Of a stretch of DNA of 50,651 nt, positions 9,664 through 18,224 are shown piece after piece. Source of the DNA: Candidatus Hydrogenedens terephthalaticus JGI OTU-1 (GTDB taxonomy: Bacteria > Hydrogenedentota > Hydrogenedentia > Hydrogenedentales > Hydrogenedentaceae); contig AWNW01000016.1 of the NCBI GenBank assembly GCA_000493945.1, forward strand, positions 1 through 50,651, read 5' to 3'. Both the position numbers and the translations under genes were made by a program. The notes under the pieces are model-generated. The model was not told the origin of the DNA and ran no database searches. It worked only from the letters and a program-made list of their open reading frames with translations. How positions within the stretch are numbered: the first letter of the stretch is position 1; the number at the start of each line of letters is the position of its first letter.

Positions 9664-11061
9664 ATGATGAGCAGTTATATGAAGCAGGCTGTAGTATGGG
9701 GTATAGCGGGGATTATTGTCATATTGCTTGCCTTATCATGTTCCTCTGAAAAGAAAAAACAACAATTGAGCAGTGTTACAATTGATAGTTCTCCTGAACA
9801 GGGAGCAACAGTTGTGGTATTTGGCGAAGAAAAAGGAGTTACCCCCCTGACATTGACAGACCTTCCACCGGGCTCTCTCGAAGTAATACTAAAAAAAGAA
9901 CGCTATCAAAGAACAGTGGAAACATTACTTCTTCGTCCCGGAGAGCATTCCCAATATTTATTAGAATTAAAGCCATTACAAGGATACATAAACTTTGAAA
10001 CAGAACCTCCGGGAGCCGAAGTTTATATAGATGGGGTGAAGATAGGAAATACGCCCATTTTCCGACATCCCGTAGAAATTGGACATAAAAAATATAAATT
10101 ACAACTGACAGATTATTATCCTGTGGAAAGTGATTTAGAAGTCCGTGAGGATTTTCATTACCCTATAAAATATATTTTAAAGCCTATGGAAGGTACTATA
10201 AATATTCTTTCTCGACCCACAGGAGGAACTGTTCGGATTAATAATGTTCCTCAATCACAAAAAACGCCCTTACAATTACAACTTGCCCCAGGTGAGTATT
10301 TGATTACAGTTTCTGCGGATGGCTTTCTTGAAGAACATTCAAAAGTTGTTGTTCAACCCAACAAAGAACAAACTGTTACGCTTGTGTTGAAAGAAGGCGA
10401 AACGCCACCAGGAATGGTATTAATTCCAGCGGGTGAATTTATTTTTGGTGAAAACGAACGCTCACCGGATGAAGCTCCAAGAAGAAAAGTTTTTGTCCCT
10501 GCATTTTATATTGATAAATATGAAGTAACAAATGAAGAATTTAAAAAAGTTTTTTCAGACCATAATTTTCCCAAAGGACAAGAACGCTATCCTGTAACCG
10601 GTGTTTCATGGGACCAGGCTATGTCTTATGCTACAAGGGTAGGCAAAAGATTGCCCACGGAAATTGAATGGGAAAAAGCAGCTCGTGGAGAAGATGGCAG
10701 AGAATATCCATGGGGAAATGAATTTTCATTAGATTGCTGTAATACAAGAGAAAAAAATCTTGACATGCCTGTCCCTATCGGCAGTTATATCGGAGGTGTT
10801 TCTCCATACGGTTGTTTTGACATGGCAGGAAATGCGTATGAATGGGTTTCGGATTGGTATCAGCGATACGAAGGAAATCAATATATTCGAAAAGAGTATG
10901 GGCAAATTTACCGTGTATTAAGGGGTGGTTCCTTTATGACAGAAAAATTTGATGCAAGATGTGCTCGTCGTCATTTTGACAGAATGGATGCAAAGCGTGC
11001 GGATTATGGCTTTCGATGTGTAAAAGACTTGCCCAAAAATTTATCAGCAGAAAAGAAATAA
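9664..11061 (+). CDS. Lipoprotein with three PEGA domains and an FGE-sulfatase domain
   Basis: The 465-residue product has a hydrophobic N-terminus ending LALSC (Cys26), a lipobox-like signal. Three consecutive PEGA-type repeats cover about residues 35-245; each has the 'P-x-G-A-x-V' and 'TP' landmarks, e.g. SPEQGATVVV, EPPGAEVYIDG, RPTGGTVRIN. From about residue 252 a formylglycine-generating-enzyme-like fold follows: GMVLIPAGEF, FYIDKYEVTNEEF, VTGVSWDQAMSYA, RLPTEIEWEKAARG, GNAYEWVSDW, RVLRGGSF and a final YGFRC. This subfamily often acts as a binding or structural domain rather than an oxidase, and I do not see a convincing catalytic cysteine pair. PEGA domains usually lie at the cell surface. 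The start is uncertain: ATG 9664, 9667 and 9679 are all in frame with weak ribosome-binding sites. It is separated by 75 bases from the gene before and 254 from the gene after. Confidence 0.85.
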   Translation: MMSSYMKQAVVWGIAGIIVILLALSCSSEKKKQQLSSVTIDSSPEQGATVVVFGEEKGVTPLTLTDLPPGSLEVILKKERYQRTVETLLLRPGEHSQYLLELKPLQGYINFETEPPGAEVYIDGVKIGNTPIFRHPVEIGHKKYKLQLTDYYPVESDLEVREDFHYPIKYILKPMEGTINILSRPTGGTVRINNVPQSQKTPLQLQLAPGEYLITVSADGFLEEHSKVVVQPNKEQTVTLVLKEGETPPGMVLIPAGEFIFGENERSPDEAPRRKVFVPAFYIDKYEVTNEEFKKVFSDHNFPKGQERYPVTGVSWDQAMSYATRVGKRLPTEIEWEKAARGEDGREYPWGNEFSLDCCNTREKNLDMPVPIGSYIGGVSPYGCFDMAGNAYEWVSDWYQRYEGNQYIRKEYGQIYRVLRGGSFMTEKFDARCARRHFDRMDAKRADYGFRCVKDLPKNLSAEKK

Positions 11062-11171
11062 TTTCCATCCAGTGATACATTTGGTGTAATATACATTAAA
11101 AATGTATTAAAATAATATGTCAAGAAAAATTGGATAGGTAAAAAAATAAATTATTTTTGTCAATAATTTTC

Positions 11172-11200
11172 TTGACTTTAAAGATTATTTGTAATACAAT
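11172..11200 (+). promoter_or_regulatory. Sigma70-type promoter for the pilM operon
   Basis: TTGACT (11172-11177) and TACAAT (11195-11200) are separated by 17 bases, close to the sigma70 consensus, in the 254-base spacer between the PEGA lipoprotein and the PilM-PilN gene. Transcription would start near 11207, leaving a 5' leader of about 110 bases before ATG 11316. It suggests the assembly genes can be expressed apart from the large surface-protein genes upstream. Confidence 0.6.
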
Positions 11201-11315
11201 TATTAACATAGGATATTAGAAGTGTAAAAAATGAAATGTTGAAAAGAATTTACTTGGAATTAAAAGATGTAGTAAAATAAGATGAATACATACAAGGAAT
11301 AGTTAAGAACAAGAT

Positions 11316-13406
11316 ATGTCAGTATATACGACACGAAAAGGAAAAAAGAGAGTTGTCATTGAGATAGGAACTTCTGCCGTTCGCCTTTGTGAATTTAAGA
11401 AAACAAAAAGCGGATTGCAGTTGATAAAATATTTTGAGAAACCTGTGGCTAATGATTTTCGAATGGATGAGGAAGAGCGGAAGGATTTACGAAAGAAAGC
11501 CGTTGCAGAACTATTAAAACAGGCAAAAGTAAAGACAAGAAAGTTAATGTTAGCCGTTCCAGGACAATCTGTATTTGTTCGTGTTCGTTCTCTTCCTCCT
11601 GTAGCCGAAAGGAAAGTAGACCAGATTGTTAGATATGAAATTCAACAACAAATTCCTTTCGATTTGAAACAAATAGCGATTGATTATCAGATATTAGACC
11701 ATCCTGAAGGTGGGGGATATGAAGTTTTGATGGTTGCTATCAAAACAGATGTTGTTGATAAATATTTATCTATTGTAGAAGGATTAAGATTAAGCCCGGA
11801 CATTGTTGATGTTATCCCCTTTGCTTCGTATAGTTGGCTCAAATATAATGGGGAACTACATGCACATAGTGAATGCGTTGCCGTTATTGACTTAGGTGCT
11901 TCTACAACAAATATTGTTGTAGAACGCGACGGTATTTTCCGAAATACAAGAACATTAAATATTGGTGGAAATGATATTACTCAGGCTATTGCAGATACCT
12001 TTAATATTCCTTTTGAGGAAGCAGAAAAAATCAAATGTGAGAAGGGCTTTGCTCCTACAGGTAATCCTCAAATTGATGGTAAAGGTGGAGAAGCCATTGG
12101 TCGCGTATTGAACCGTCTTGTAAACGAAATTCAGCGTTCTTTTTCATACTTCCGTTCTCTTCCCGGTGGAGGACAGGTAACGCGTGTTTATTTATGTGGA
12201 GGAGGATGTGCCCTTCGGAATATAGTGCCATTTCTCCAGCGAGCGTTAGGAATAGATGTTAGAATTGCTCAACCGCTTAGTGGAATTACAATCGGTCCTG
12301 ATGCACAATCAATCGCTCAACATCCCGAAAGAAGTTGTGTTATTTTGGGATTAGCACTTCGCAACTGGGAAACCACCGCATTAGAAATCAATCTTATTCC
12401 CCCGCGTATTATAGAAATACGAAGGAGAAAAGAACAAGCCATTTATTGGGCATTGTCTATGGTTACACTTGCCCTGATAATGGCATCTGTAATTCCTGTA
12501 CATGCAGCACAGAATAAGTTTGTTAAGCAAAGAATAGAAGAACTTCGCCGATATGTTCGAATGTATGACCCCGAAGTAGCCCAGAACCCTACGATCGTAT
12601 CTCCTCTGAAACAGGAATTGAGTAAAGCCCAGGCAGAAATCAAAGTTTTAGAAAGTAAAGTAAAAGCACTGGATAAAGCCGTCTATAATAGAAGATATTG
12701 GTTAGATGAAATGTCTTTGGTTTTATCTGCAAGACCTCCTCGAACCGATAAAGATGGAGTATGGTTTAGTTCTATCGAAACCGTTTTTATCCAACAACCA
12801 CAGGCAGGTCAACCTATGCCTGCAAGAGGAAATATTCCACCCGCAGGTATGCCCGTGCAGCAGCAACAGGCACCCGTAAACATTACCGGTTTTCCGGGAA
12901 TTGGTTCCCGTGGACCTATGGTAGGAATAGGAGGAGGTGGTGGGGGAGGACTTTTTAGAAGAGATGATAATCCCCCTCCGACAACACAGCAATCTCCTGG
13001 AACACAACAAACGCCACCTTTACCACGCTCTAATGGATTCCGTATAACTGGGTTAGCAACTTCAGATACTATTATTAAATCTTTTGTAGATAACCTCAAG
13101 AAAGCCTCTTTAAACCTTCCCGAAGGCGTTTTAAGAATTAAAGAAGTTTACTTTTCCGAAGCCAGTGTGCAAGTAACACCATGGAGTTCTTTGTATAATG
13201 CCCAATCTGCTTTTCAAGGTAGTTCTGCACCAGGAATGGGAAGTTTTGGCGGTCAACAACGATTAGGAGTATTTTCTCAACAAACAGGACAAACAACCGC
13301 ATTTTCAGCAAGCGGCCAAAATCTGTTTACCTTTATAATTACAGTGCAGTTTGAACGAGTATCTGCAAAAGATTTAGCACCAACTGGAGGAGGAGCGGGG
13401 TCATGA
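11316..13406 (+). CDS. PilM-PilN fusion, type IV pilus/T2SS inner-membrane assembly protein
   Basis: Residues about 10-350 are a PilM-type actin-like ATPase: VVIEIGTSAVRL, the loop AVPGQSVFVRVRSLP, the nucleotide site VAVIDLGASTTNIVV and IGGNDITQAI, and a YLCGGG motif. The chain then continues with INLIPP, the cytoplasmic peptide by which PilN normally docks into PilM, a membrane segment (about 375-398), a coiled coil (about 400-460), a Gly/Pro/Gln-rich linker (about 520-570) and a PilN-like periplasmic C-terminus. In most bacteria PilM and PilN are separate proteins; at 696 residues this one is both. It links the cytoplasmic ring to the periplasmic alignment complex. The stop overlaps the next start (ATGA at 13403-13406), so it is translationally coupled to the PilO-like gene. 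A good promoter lies at 11172-11200. Confidence 0.88.
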   Translation: MSVYTTRKGKKRVVIEIGTSAVRLCEFKKTKSGLQLIKYFEKPVANDFRMDEEERKDLRKKAVAELLKQAKVKTRKLMLAVPGQSVFVRVRSLPPVAERKVDQIVRYEIQQQIPFDLKQIAIDYQILDHPEGGGYEVLMVAIKTDVVDKYLSIVEGLRLSPDIVDVIPFASYSWLKYNGELHAHSECVAVIDLGASTTNIVVERDGIFRNTRTLNIGGNDITQAIADTFNIPFEEAEKIKCEKGFAPTGNPQIDGKGGEAIGRVLNRLVNEIQRSFSYFRSLPGGGQVTRVYLCGGGCALRNIVPFLQRALGIDVRIAQPLSGITIGPDAQSIAQHPERSCVILGLALRNWETTALEINLIPPRIIEIRRRKEQAIYWALSMVTLALIMASVIPVHAAQNKFVKQRIEELRRYVRMYDPEVAQNPTIVSPLKQELSKAQAEIKVLESKVKALDKAVYNRRYWLDEMSLVLSARPPRTDKDGVWFSSIETVFIQQPQAGQPMPARGNIPPAGMPVQQQQAPVNITGFPGIGSRGPMVGIGGGGGGGLFRRDDNPPPTTQQSPGTQQTPPLPRSNGFRITGLATSDTIIKSFVDNLKKASLNLPEGVLRIKEVYFSEASVQVTPWSSLYNAQSAFQGSSAPGMGSFGGQQRLGVFSQQTGQTTAFSASGQNLFTFIITVQFERVSAKDLAPTGGGAGS

Positions 13407-14374
13407 ATATAACTATTTCAAGAGGGACAATTATCTATATCACAGTTCTATTACTTTCTTTCCTCCTTTTTGCAGGTGTTTATTATTTCTTTTTACAAAA
13501 GCAACTGGCAGCCTATAAGAAAGATGAAGATTTAAAGAAAACTTATGAAACTGCCTTGAAGGATTTAGAACAAACCTTTTCACGAACAGACCCCGAAGTA
13601 TTGATTCGTGAATGGCGAGCCCAGGTAATCCCGTGGGAAGATGCATTAAAGAACAGGTCTACTTTCTTTAACCTGAGCAATTGGACGGATCATGAGGTTC
13701 CACCAAAAGAGGGTGTTATTTTAAAATTTTGGTATGAAGAACAAGCACAAAAAATGGTGAAGCAGTTATATGAAAAAGTAGGAGAAAAGATGGGGCGTTA
13801 TGACCTGTTTCCTCAGGATATACGAAAATCTTTAGGGGTGCTGACTCTTGATGAAATATCTCGAACGGATGTTACAGAAGAATTAGTAAACAAACAATTA
13901 GCCAAACTTGCCTTTGGTATAAAAATGTGTGAATATCTTTTGGATTCTAAAATGACAAGCATTGATGATATTGTTTTCTGGCCCCCAATCTTACAACATC
14001 CTGATTTTGAAAAATTATTATCGTTTTTTGTGTTCGGGGTCCGTTGTAGTATGACCATGAAAGACTTCGTTAATTTTGTAGAGCAGAAATTACGATTGGC
14101 AGACCGATATTTTCATGTTAATGCTATTAGAATTCAATATCCCTATATCGCTTATAATGTAGAGCCTTTACTCCAGATAGAAATGATTATTTCACAAGCA
14201 AATTACAAACCTCCTCAGGAGGTAGGTGCTGATATTCGACTTCAATATCAGGCACAAATGGGAGTAGGTGGACAAAGACGACAAGGAACCCAGGAAACTA
14301 CTCCTGAAGAACAACCAGGTTTTGCGGCAAAAGCATGGAAATGGTTTAAACGAAATATTTTATATATGAATTAA
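13403..14374 (+). CDS. PilO-like inner-membrane pilus/T2SS assembly protein
   Basis: This 323-residue protein has a short cytoplasmic N-terminus, one membrane span (about residues 10-29) and then a charged, predicted coiled-coil region (QKQLAAYKKDEDLKKTYETA), the topology of PilO/GspM. Its start overlaps the PilM-PilN stop by 4 bases and it lies just before the small anchored protein and the secretin, the classic pilMNOPQ order. The rest of the periplasmic part is not recognisable at sequence level, and it is longer than a typical PilO of about 200 residues. PilO identity therefore rests on topology and position. In the cell it would pair with the PilN half of the fusion to build the periplasmic alignment complex. 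Confidence 0.7.
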   Translation: MNITISRGTIIYITVLLLSFLLFAGVYYFFLQKQLAAYKKDEDLKKTYETALKDLEQTFSRTDPEVLIREWRAQVIPWEDALKNRSTFFNLSNWTDHEVPPKEGVILKFWYEEQAQKMVKQLYEKVGEKMGRYDLFPQDIRKSLGVLTLDEISRTDVTEELVNKQLAKLAFGIKMCEYLLDSKMTSIDDIVFWPPILQHPDFEKLLSFFVFGVRCSMTMKDFVNFVEQKLRLADRYFHVNAIRIQYPYIAYNVEPLLQIEMIISQANYKPPQEVGADIRLQYQAQMGVGGQRRQGTQETTPEEQPGFAAKAWKWFKRNILYMN

Positions 14375-14381
14375 ATATAAT

Positions 14382-14894
14382 ATGATAGACAAGATACAAA
14401 AAATACTAATATGGTTTTGGTGGAACAAAGAAAGATTTGTACTACTTATACTGGTAGGAATTTTAGGATACCGTGTATATGTAATCGCATATCCACCTCC
14501 ACCGGAAAAAGAAGAATCTTATTCTCCACCCAGGAAGGAGGTCCCCAATGAACTTAAACCTCCTATACCACCATTACCTCCTGCATTATCTATACCAGGA
14601 ACTTATGCTTCCCTATGGCGAGAAAATCCATTCTGGTATTTTGCCGGTGAATCTACAGGTTCCACTGGCGCAAAGGAAATTACATCAAAAGACCTTGGAA
14701 TTACTTTACTTAATGTTCGACAGGTGGGAGACCGTTGGCGTGCACAACTTCGTACCCGTTCTACAACGAAATGGTATGATGAAGGCGAAGAATTCGAACA
14801 ATTTATTCTTGAACAGGTTAATCCTGAAGATAAAACGGTTGTTATATATTCAGAACAATATGGAAGACGATTTACATTAGAAATGCGAAAATAA
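14382..14894 (+). CDS. Small PilP/GspC-like single-span periplasmic protein
   Basis: The 170-residue product has one membrane span (about residues 18-34), then a Pro-rich linker (about 35-70, including PPPPEKEE and PPIPPLPPAL) and a compact C-terminal domain of roughly 85 residues with alternating strands (GITLLNVRQVG, RWRAQLRTRS, KTVVIYSEQYGRRFTLEM). That layout of anchor, flexible linker and small beta domain is that of GspC or PilP, which connect the inner-membrane complex to the secretin. Its place between the PilO-like gene and the secretin supports this. The sequence is too divergent to choose between PilP and GspC. The start ATG has only a weak ribosome-binding site; 7 bases separate it from the previous stop. 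Confidence 0.6.
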   Translation: MIDKIQKILIWFWWNKERFVLLILVGILGYRVYVIAYPPPPEKEESYSPPRKEVPNELKPPIPPLPPALSIPGTYASLWRENPFWYFAGESTGSTGAKEITSKDLGITLLNVRQVGDRWRAQLRTRSTTKWYDEGEEFEQFILEQVNPEDKTVVIYSEQYGRRFTLEMRK

Positions 14895-14992
14895 GGTAGA
14901 AAAAAATGAAAAAGGATTGTCATTTAGTAGATAATTATAGATATAATAACAACTTCCAAACGGTTAAAAGACCACGGGAGGAAAAATTACGA

Positions 14993-17900
14993 ATGCGTAC
15001 AACGAAAAAATTCTATTTTGGGTTTATGATGTTCGTATCAACCATAGCAGTCATATTCCTTATGACAACTCAGGGTGCTCGCGCACAAACTGTTGTAGAG
15101 GATACTTCGACTGTCTCACCTCTAACTGTTCAAGAAGCAGTCCCAACCGACGCTTCTGCAGGAAATACAGCAACGGAAGAAAACGCTGAAACATACTTCC
15201 GTAGAGGTGTCGGATTGTATAAAAAAGAACTTTATCGTGAAGCCCTTACAGAATTTAACCGTGCCCTTGCGTTAGACCCGAATCACAAAGAGGCACAGGT
15301 ATATCAGCAAAAATGTAATGCCCAATTACAGTTATCTGTTGGAGAACAGACAGGAAGTACTCCACCACCCGCTTTTGAAACATTTCAACCAACCCAACCC
15401 GGTGAAATGCCAGAAAAAACAGCAGAAGAGTTAAAGAAAGAAAGAGTTCAAAAATTACTTTCTGATGCTCAGCGTTATATGGAAGCACAAAAATTCGATA
15501 TTGCCGTAGAGATTTATAATAATATTTTATTAATTGACCCTAAAAACGATATGGCTCGTGAAGGACTTCATCAAGCAACAATTAAACTCCATCAAGAATC
15601 TGTAAAAGAGTCCGAAAGAAAAGTTTCCGAAGACCGTGCTCGAATAAGAGACTTTATTGAAAAACAAAAACAACTTCCAGAAGGTGCCGATGCCCGAGGA
15701 ATAAAACCCTACAAATTTACAGTACCTGAGATAGAAGAAGAAACCGCTCCTGTAACCAAAGTGAGTGAAATAGAAAAATCATTAGATTCAATTGTTAGTA
15801 TTGAATTTGAAGATATTCATATCAGTGAAATTACAACTTTCATTTCTGACAGTTATGGTGTGAATATCGTTATTGACAATCGTGCCGTTGAACCTCCTTC
15901 AAAACAACAACCTCAACAGGCGGCAGGGCAACCTGCACAACCCGGTGCCATGGGTATGCCCGGTGCTCCTGGACAACCTTTTGGCGCACCCGGTGGAATG
16001 CGTCCTCCTATGGCGGGACCTGGTGCAGCACCCGGGGGTATCGGTTTAAGAGGAGGACCAGGTGGTGCTCCGGGTGGACTTCAAGGAGGTGGTTTAGGGG
16101 CTCCTTTAGGTGCTCCTGGACAACAAGGTTATGCTGTATCCCCAGATGTGTATTATGGTACAAAATCTAATGGTATTGTTCCTTATATTAGTCTTAAAGA
16201 TGTTACCTTACGCGAAGCATTAAAAGCTTTGTTGCGCCCATTAGGTCTGGACTTCTCTGTTCAACCGGGTTTTGTCTGGATTAGTAAACCCGAAATTATC
16301 CGTCAGGAAAGTTTCGAAGCATTAGAAACACGATTCTATGAAATGCGAAATGTTGGTTCTGACCGTTTGTTTAAATTAGTATTAAGAAATCCATTCGGTG
16401 GTGTTGGCGGCATGGGTGGTATGGGAGGTGGTATGTATGGCGGCATGGGTAGTTTTGGCGGAAGAGGTTATGGAGGTGGCATGTATGGCGGCATGGGCGG
16501 AATGTATGGAGGTGGAATGGGTGGAATGTATGGAGGCGGCATGGGTGGCATGTATGGAGGCGGCATGGGTGGCATGTATGGAGGTGGTATGGGTGGCTAT
16601 CGTGGCGGTATGGGCGGTGGCATGTATGGCGGCATGGGCGGTATGGGAGGTGGAATGTATGGAGGTATGGGCGGCTATCGTGGCGGTATGGGCGGTGGCA
16701 TGTATGGGGGCGGCATGTATGGCGGAATGGGTGGCATGGGTGGCATGTATGGAGGTATGGGTGGTTTTGGAAGAGATGTCACAACATTAAGCAATATTTC
16801 AGATATGTTTTCTACCATTAGTGACCAGATAGTCGGTGAATTAGGTCCTGTGGGTATTACCCAAGTTGGAACGGGCGCCGGTGCTGGTGGATTAGGTGGT
16901 AGAGGAGCATTAGCAACGGGAACCCCAGCCACGGGTTATGGTGGAGCACAGGGAACAGCACAATTAGGTGCCGGTGCTGGTTTTGAAGAAACAGAATTAT
17001 CCGGATTGCAAATTCTCGCTGATGCTATACCTCCTGTAAAAGAACCTTATACGGGTGAGGTTTTGTCTAAAATTGCTTATAATGAAGCCACGAACATGTT
17101 AATCGTAACAAATACACCTACAAATTTAGATAAATTTGAACAGGTTTTAGGACAGATTGATGTGACGCCAAAACAGGTGAGTATCGAAGCAAAATTCTTA
17201 ACAGTGCGTATTGAGGACCTGAAGAAAATAGGTTTCAACTGGACGGGTAATCTGAGTGATTTAAATAATAGAGTTCGACAGAATGATTATTTATCTCAAC
17301 AGACTTACAGTTACGATATAAACGGAGATGGTGTTGATGAAGAAGTTCCTTTCTATACTCGTCCTGATGGTAGTAATGTGGTTCGGAATTCTATAACTCA
17401 GGGAACAATTTCAGGGTTGGTAAATCCGCCGGCTCCCGCGGCAGCCGCATCAACTTTAAGTTTAATAACTAAAATAATTGACAACGCCGATGGTGACCAA
17501 TTAGGTGTAGTATTTGATTACTTGAATAGTTTAAGAGAATCGGAATTGTTAAGTGCTCCCCGTGTTACAACCATGAACAGAAAACCTGCGGTAGTGGCTG
17601 ATTTCCAGACCGAATACTACCTAACACAGGTATATAATGAAGTATATGTATCCGAAGGAGGTTTCGGTGGTTCTCAAACACAATCCGTAATTACACAACC
17701 GCAATTCAGTCCGTTCAACTTTGGTATTGCTCTTTCTGTAACACCACAAATTCGTGATAATGACCAGGTGCGTCTGTGGTTAAACCCGGAAGTGCGTGCA
17801 CGAATTGGTGAAAAGAAATTTGAGCAGAAGAATGTTGTTGGGACAACAGAAACAAAGACAGAAATTATTCTACCGACAACCTCATGGCAGGCTGCATGGA

Positions 17901-18133
17901 CCAATGTTATTGTCCATGATGGTGATACTTTGGTGTTAGGTGGTTTGGTTCAGGATAAAACCATCCATAGCAATCAAAAAATGCCATATCTCGCAGATAT
18001 TCCTTTAATTGGCTTCTTCTTCCGCGGAAAGTCGAAAGAAGTTCAGCAATCCAGTTTGTTGATTTTTGTGACTCCTGATATTATTGATACGACAGGTGCC
18101 CGATTCTTCAGCGTTGGAAAAGAATCTTCTTAA
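14993..18133 (+). CDS. Secretin (PilQ/GspD family) with TPRs and Gly-Met-Tyr repeat
   Basis: I place the start at ATG 14993, after GGGAGG at 14976-14981, because it directly begins a Sec signal peptide (MRTTKKF... to GARAQ). An in-frame ATG at 14906 would add 29 residues that fit a signal peptide poorly. In order the protein has two TPR-like segments (mature residues near 65-115 and 150-195), a secretin N-domain (SIEFEDIHISEITTFISDSY) interrupted by a Pro/Gly/Gln-rich insert, the continuation ISLKDVTLREALKALLRPLG, a Gly-Met-Tyr-rich tract (16398-16764), another ring domain (EATNMLIVTNTPTNLDKFEQ) and the secretin beta-barrel domain. The family signature near the end is clear: VIVHDGDTLVLGGL, KMPYLADIPLIGFFF and LLIFVTPDIID. 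It forms the outer-membrane gate of the system encoded upstream and is the last gene of that operon. Confidence 0.93.
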   Translation: MRTTKKFYFGFMMFVSTIAVIFLMTTQGARAQTVVEDTSTVSPLTVQEAVPTDASAGNTATEENAETYFRRGVGLYKKELYREALTEFNRALALDPNHKEAQVYQQKCNAQLQLSVGEQTGSTPPPAFETFQPTQPGEMPEKTAEELKKERVQKLLSDAQRYMEAQKFDIAVEIYNNILLIDPKNDMAREGLHQATIKLHQESVKESERKVSEDRARIRDFIEKQKQLPEGADARGIKPYKFTVPEIEEETAPVTKVSEIEKSLDSIVSIEFEDIHISEITTFISDSYGVNIVIDNRAVEPPSKQQPQQAAGQPAQPGAMGMPGAPGQPFGAPGGMRPPMAGPGAAPGGIGLRGGPGGAPGGLQGGGLGAPLGAPGQQGYAVSPDVYYGTKSNGIVPYISLKDVTLREALKALLRPLGLDFSVQPGFVWISKPEIIRQESFEALETRFYEMRNVGSDRLFKLVLRNPFGGVGGMGGMGGGMYGGMGSFGGRGYGGGMYGGMGGMYGGGMGGMYGGGMGGMYGGGMGGMYGGGMGGYRGGMGGGMYGGMGGMGGGMYGGMGGYRGGMGGGMYGGGMYGGMGGMGGMYGGMGGFGRDVTTLSNISDMFSTISDQIVGELGPVGITQVGTGAGAGGLGGRGALATGTPATGYGGAQGTAQLGAGAGFEETELSGLQILADAIPPVKEPYTGEVLSKIAYNEATNMLIVTNTPTNLDKFEQVLGQIDVTPKQVSIEAKFLTVRIEDLKKIGFNWTGNLSDLNNRVRQNDYLSQQTYSYDINGDGVDEEVPFYTRPDGSNVVRNSITQGTISGLVNPPAPAAAASTLSLITKIIDNADGDQLGVVFDYLNSLRESELLSAPRVTTMNRKPAVVADFQTEYYLTQVYNEVYVSEGGFGGSQTQSVITQPQFSPFNFGIALSVTPQIRDNDQVRLWLNPEVRARIGEKKFEQKNVVGTTETKTEIILPTTSWQAAWTNVIVHDGDTLVLGGLVQDKTIHSNQKMPYLADIPLIGFFFRGKSKEVQQSSLLIFVTPDIIDTTGARFFSVGKESS
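16398..16764 (+). repeat. In-frame Gly-Met-Tyr tandem repeat within the secretin gene
   Basis: About 365 bases encode a tract made almost only of Gly, Met and Tyr with a few Arg. The clearest part is four consecutive 24-base units from 16502 to 16597, each encoding MYGGGMGG. A 35-base segment beginning GGCTATCGTGG (16595-16629) recurs exactly at 16673-16707. All unit lengths are multiples of three, so copy-number change would keep the frame. The tract sits between two N-terminal ring domains of the secretin. Confidence 0.9.
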
Positions 18134-18224
18134 TTACATCTTTACAACACATATTTGAAAACTTATTATTGGTTAAATTTATAAAATTTTGAAAAGGGGT
18201 TAAAAGGATAATATTCAATTCGAT

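Noticed and set aside
11091..11107. Small hairpin ATACATT/AATGTAT after the PEGA lipoprotein gene as a terminator.
   Set aside because: The stem is only seven AT-rich pairs with a three-base loop and no clear T run follows; too weak to call.
12723..13099. Minus-strand frames opposite the Gly/Pro/Gln linker of the PilM-PilN gene.
   Set aside because: Low-complexity antisense of the linker; composition rich in Cys/Arg/Gly as expected of a shadow.
16398..16790. A second open frame (+1 relative to the secretin) of about 130 codons rich in Met, Ala, Trp and Val.
   Set aside because: It is the shifted reading of the Gly-Met-Tyr repeat; the composition comes from the repeat, and no ribosome-binding site precedes it.
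18155..18185. TTGAAA followed by TATAAA-like box as a promoter for waaA.
   Set aside because: The spacer is 19 bases for TATAAA, or the -10 is poor (TTTATA) at 17 bases; not convincing.
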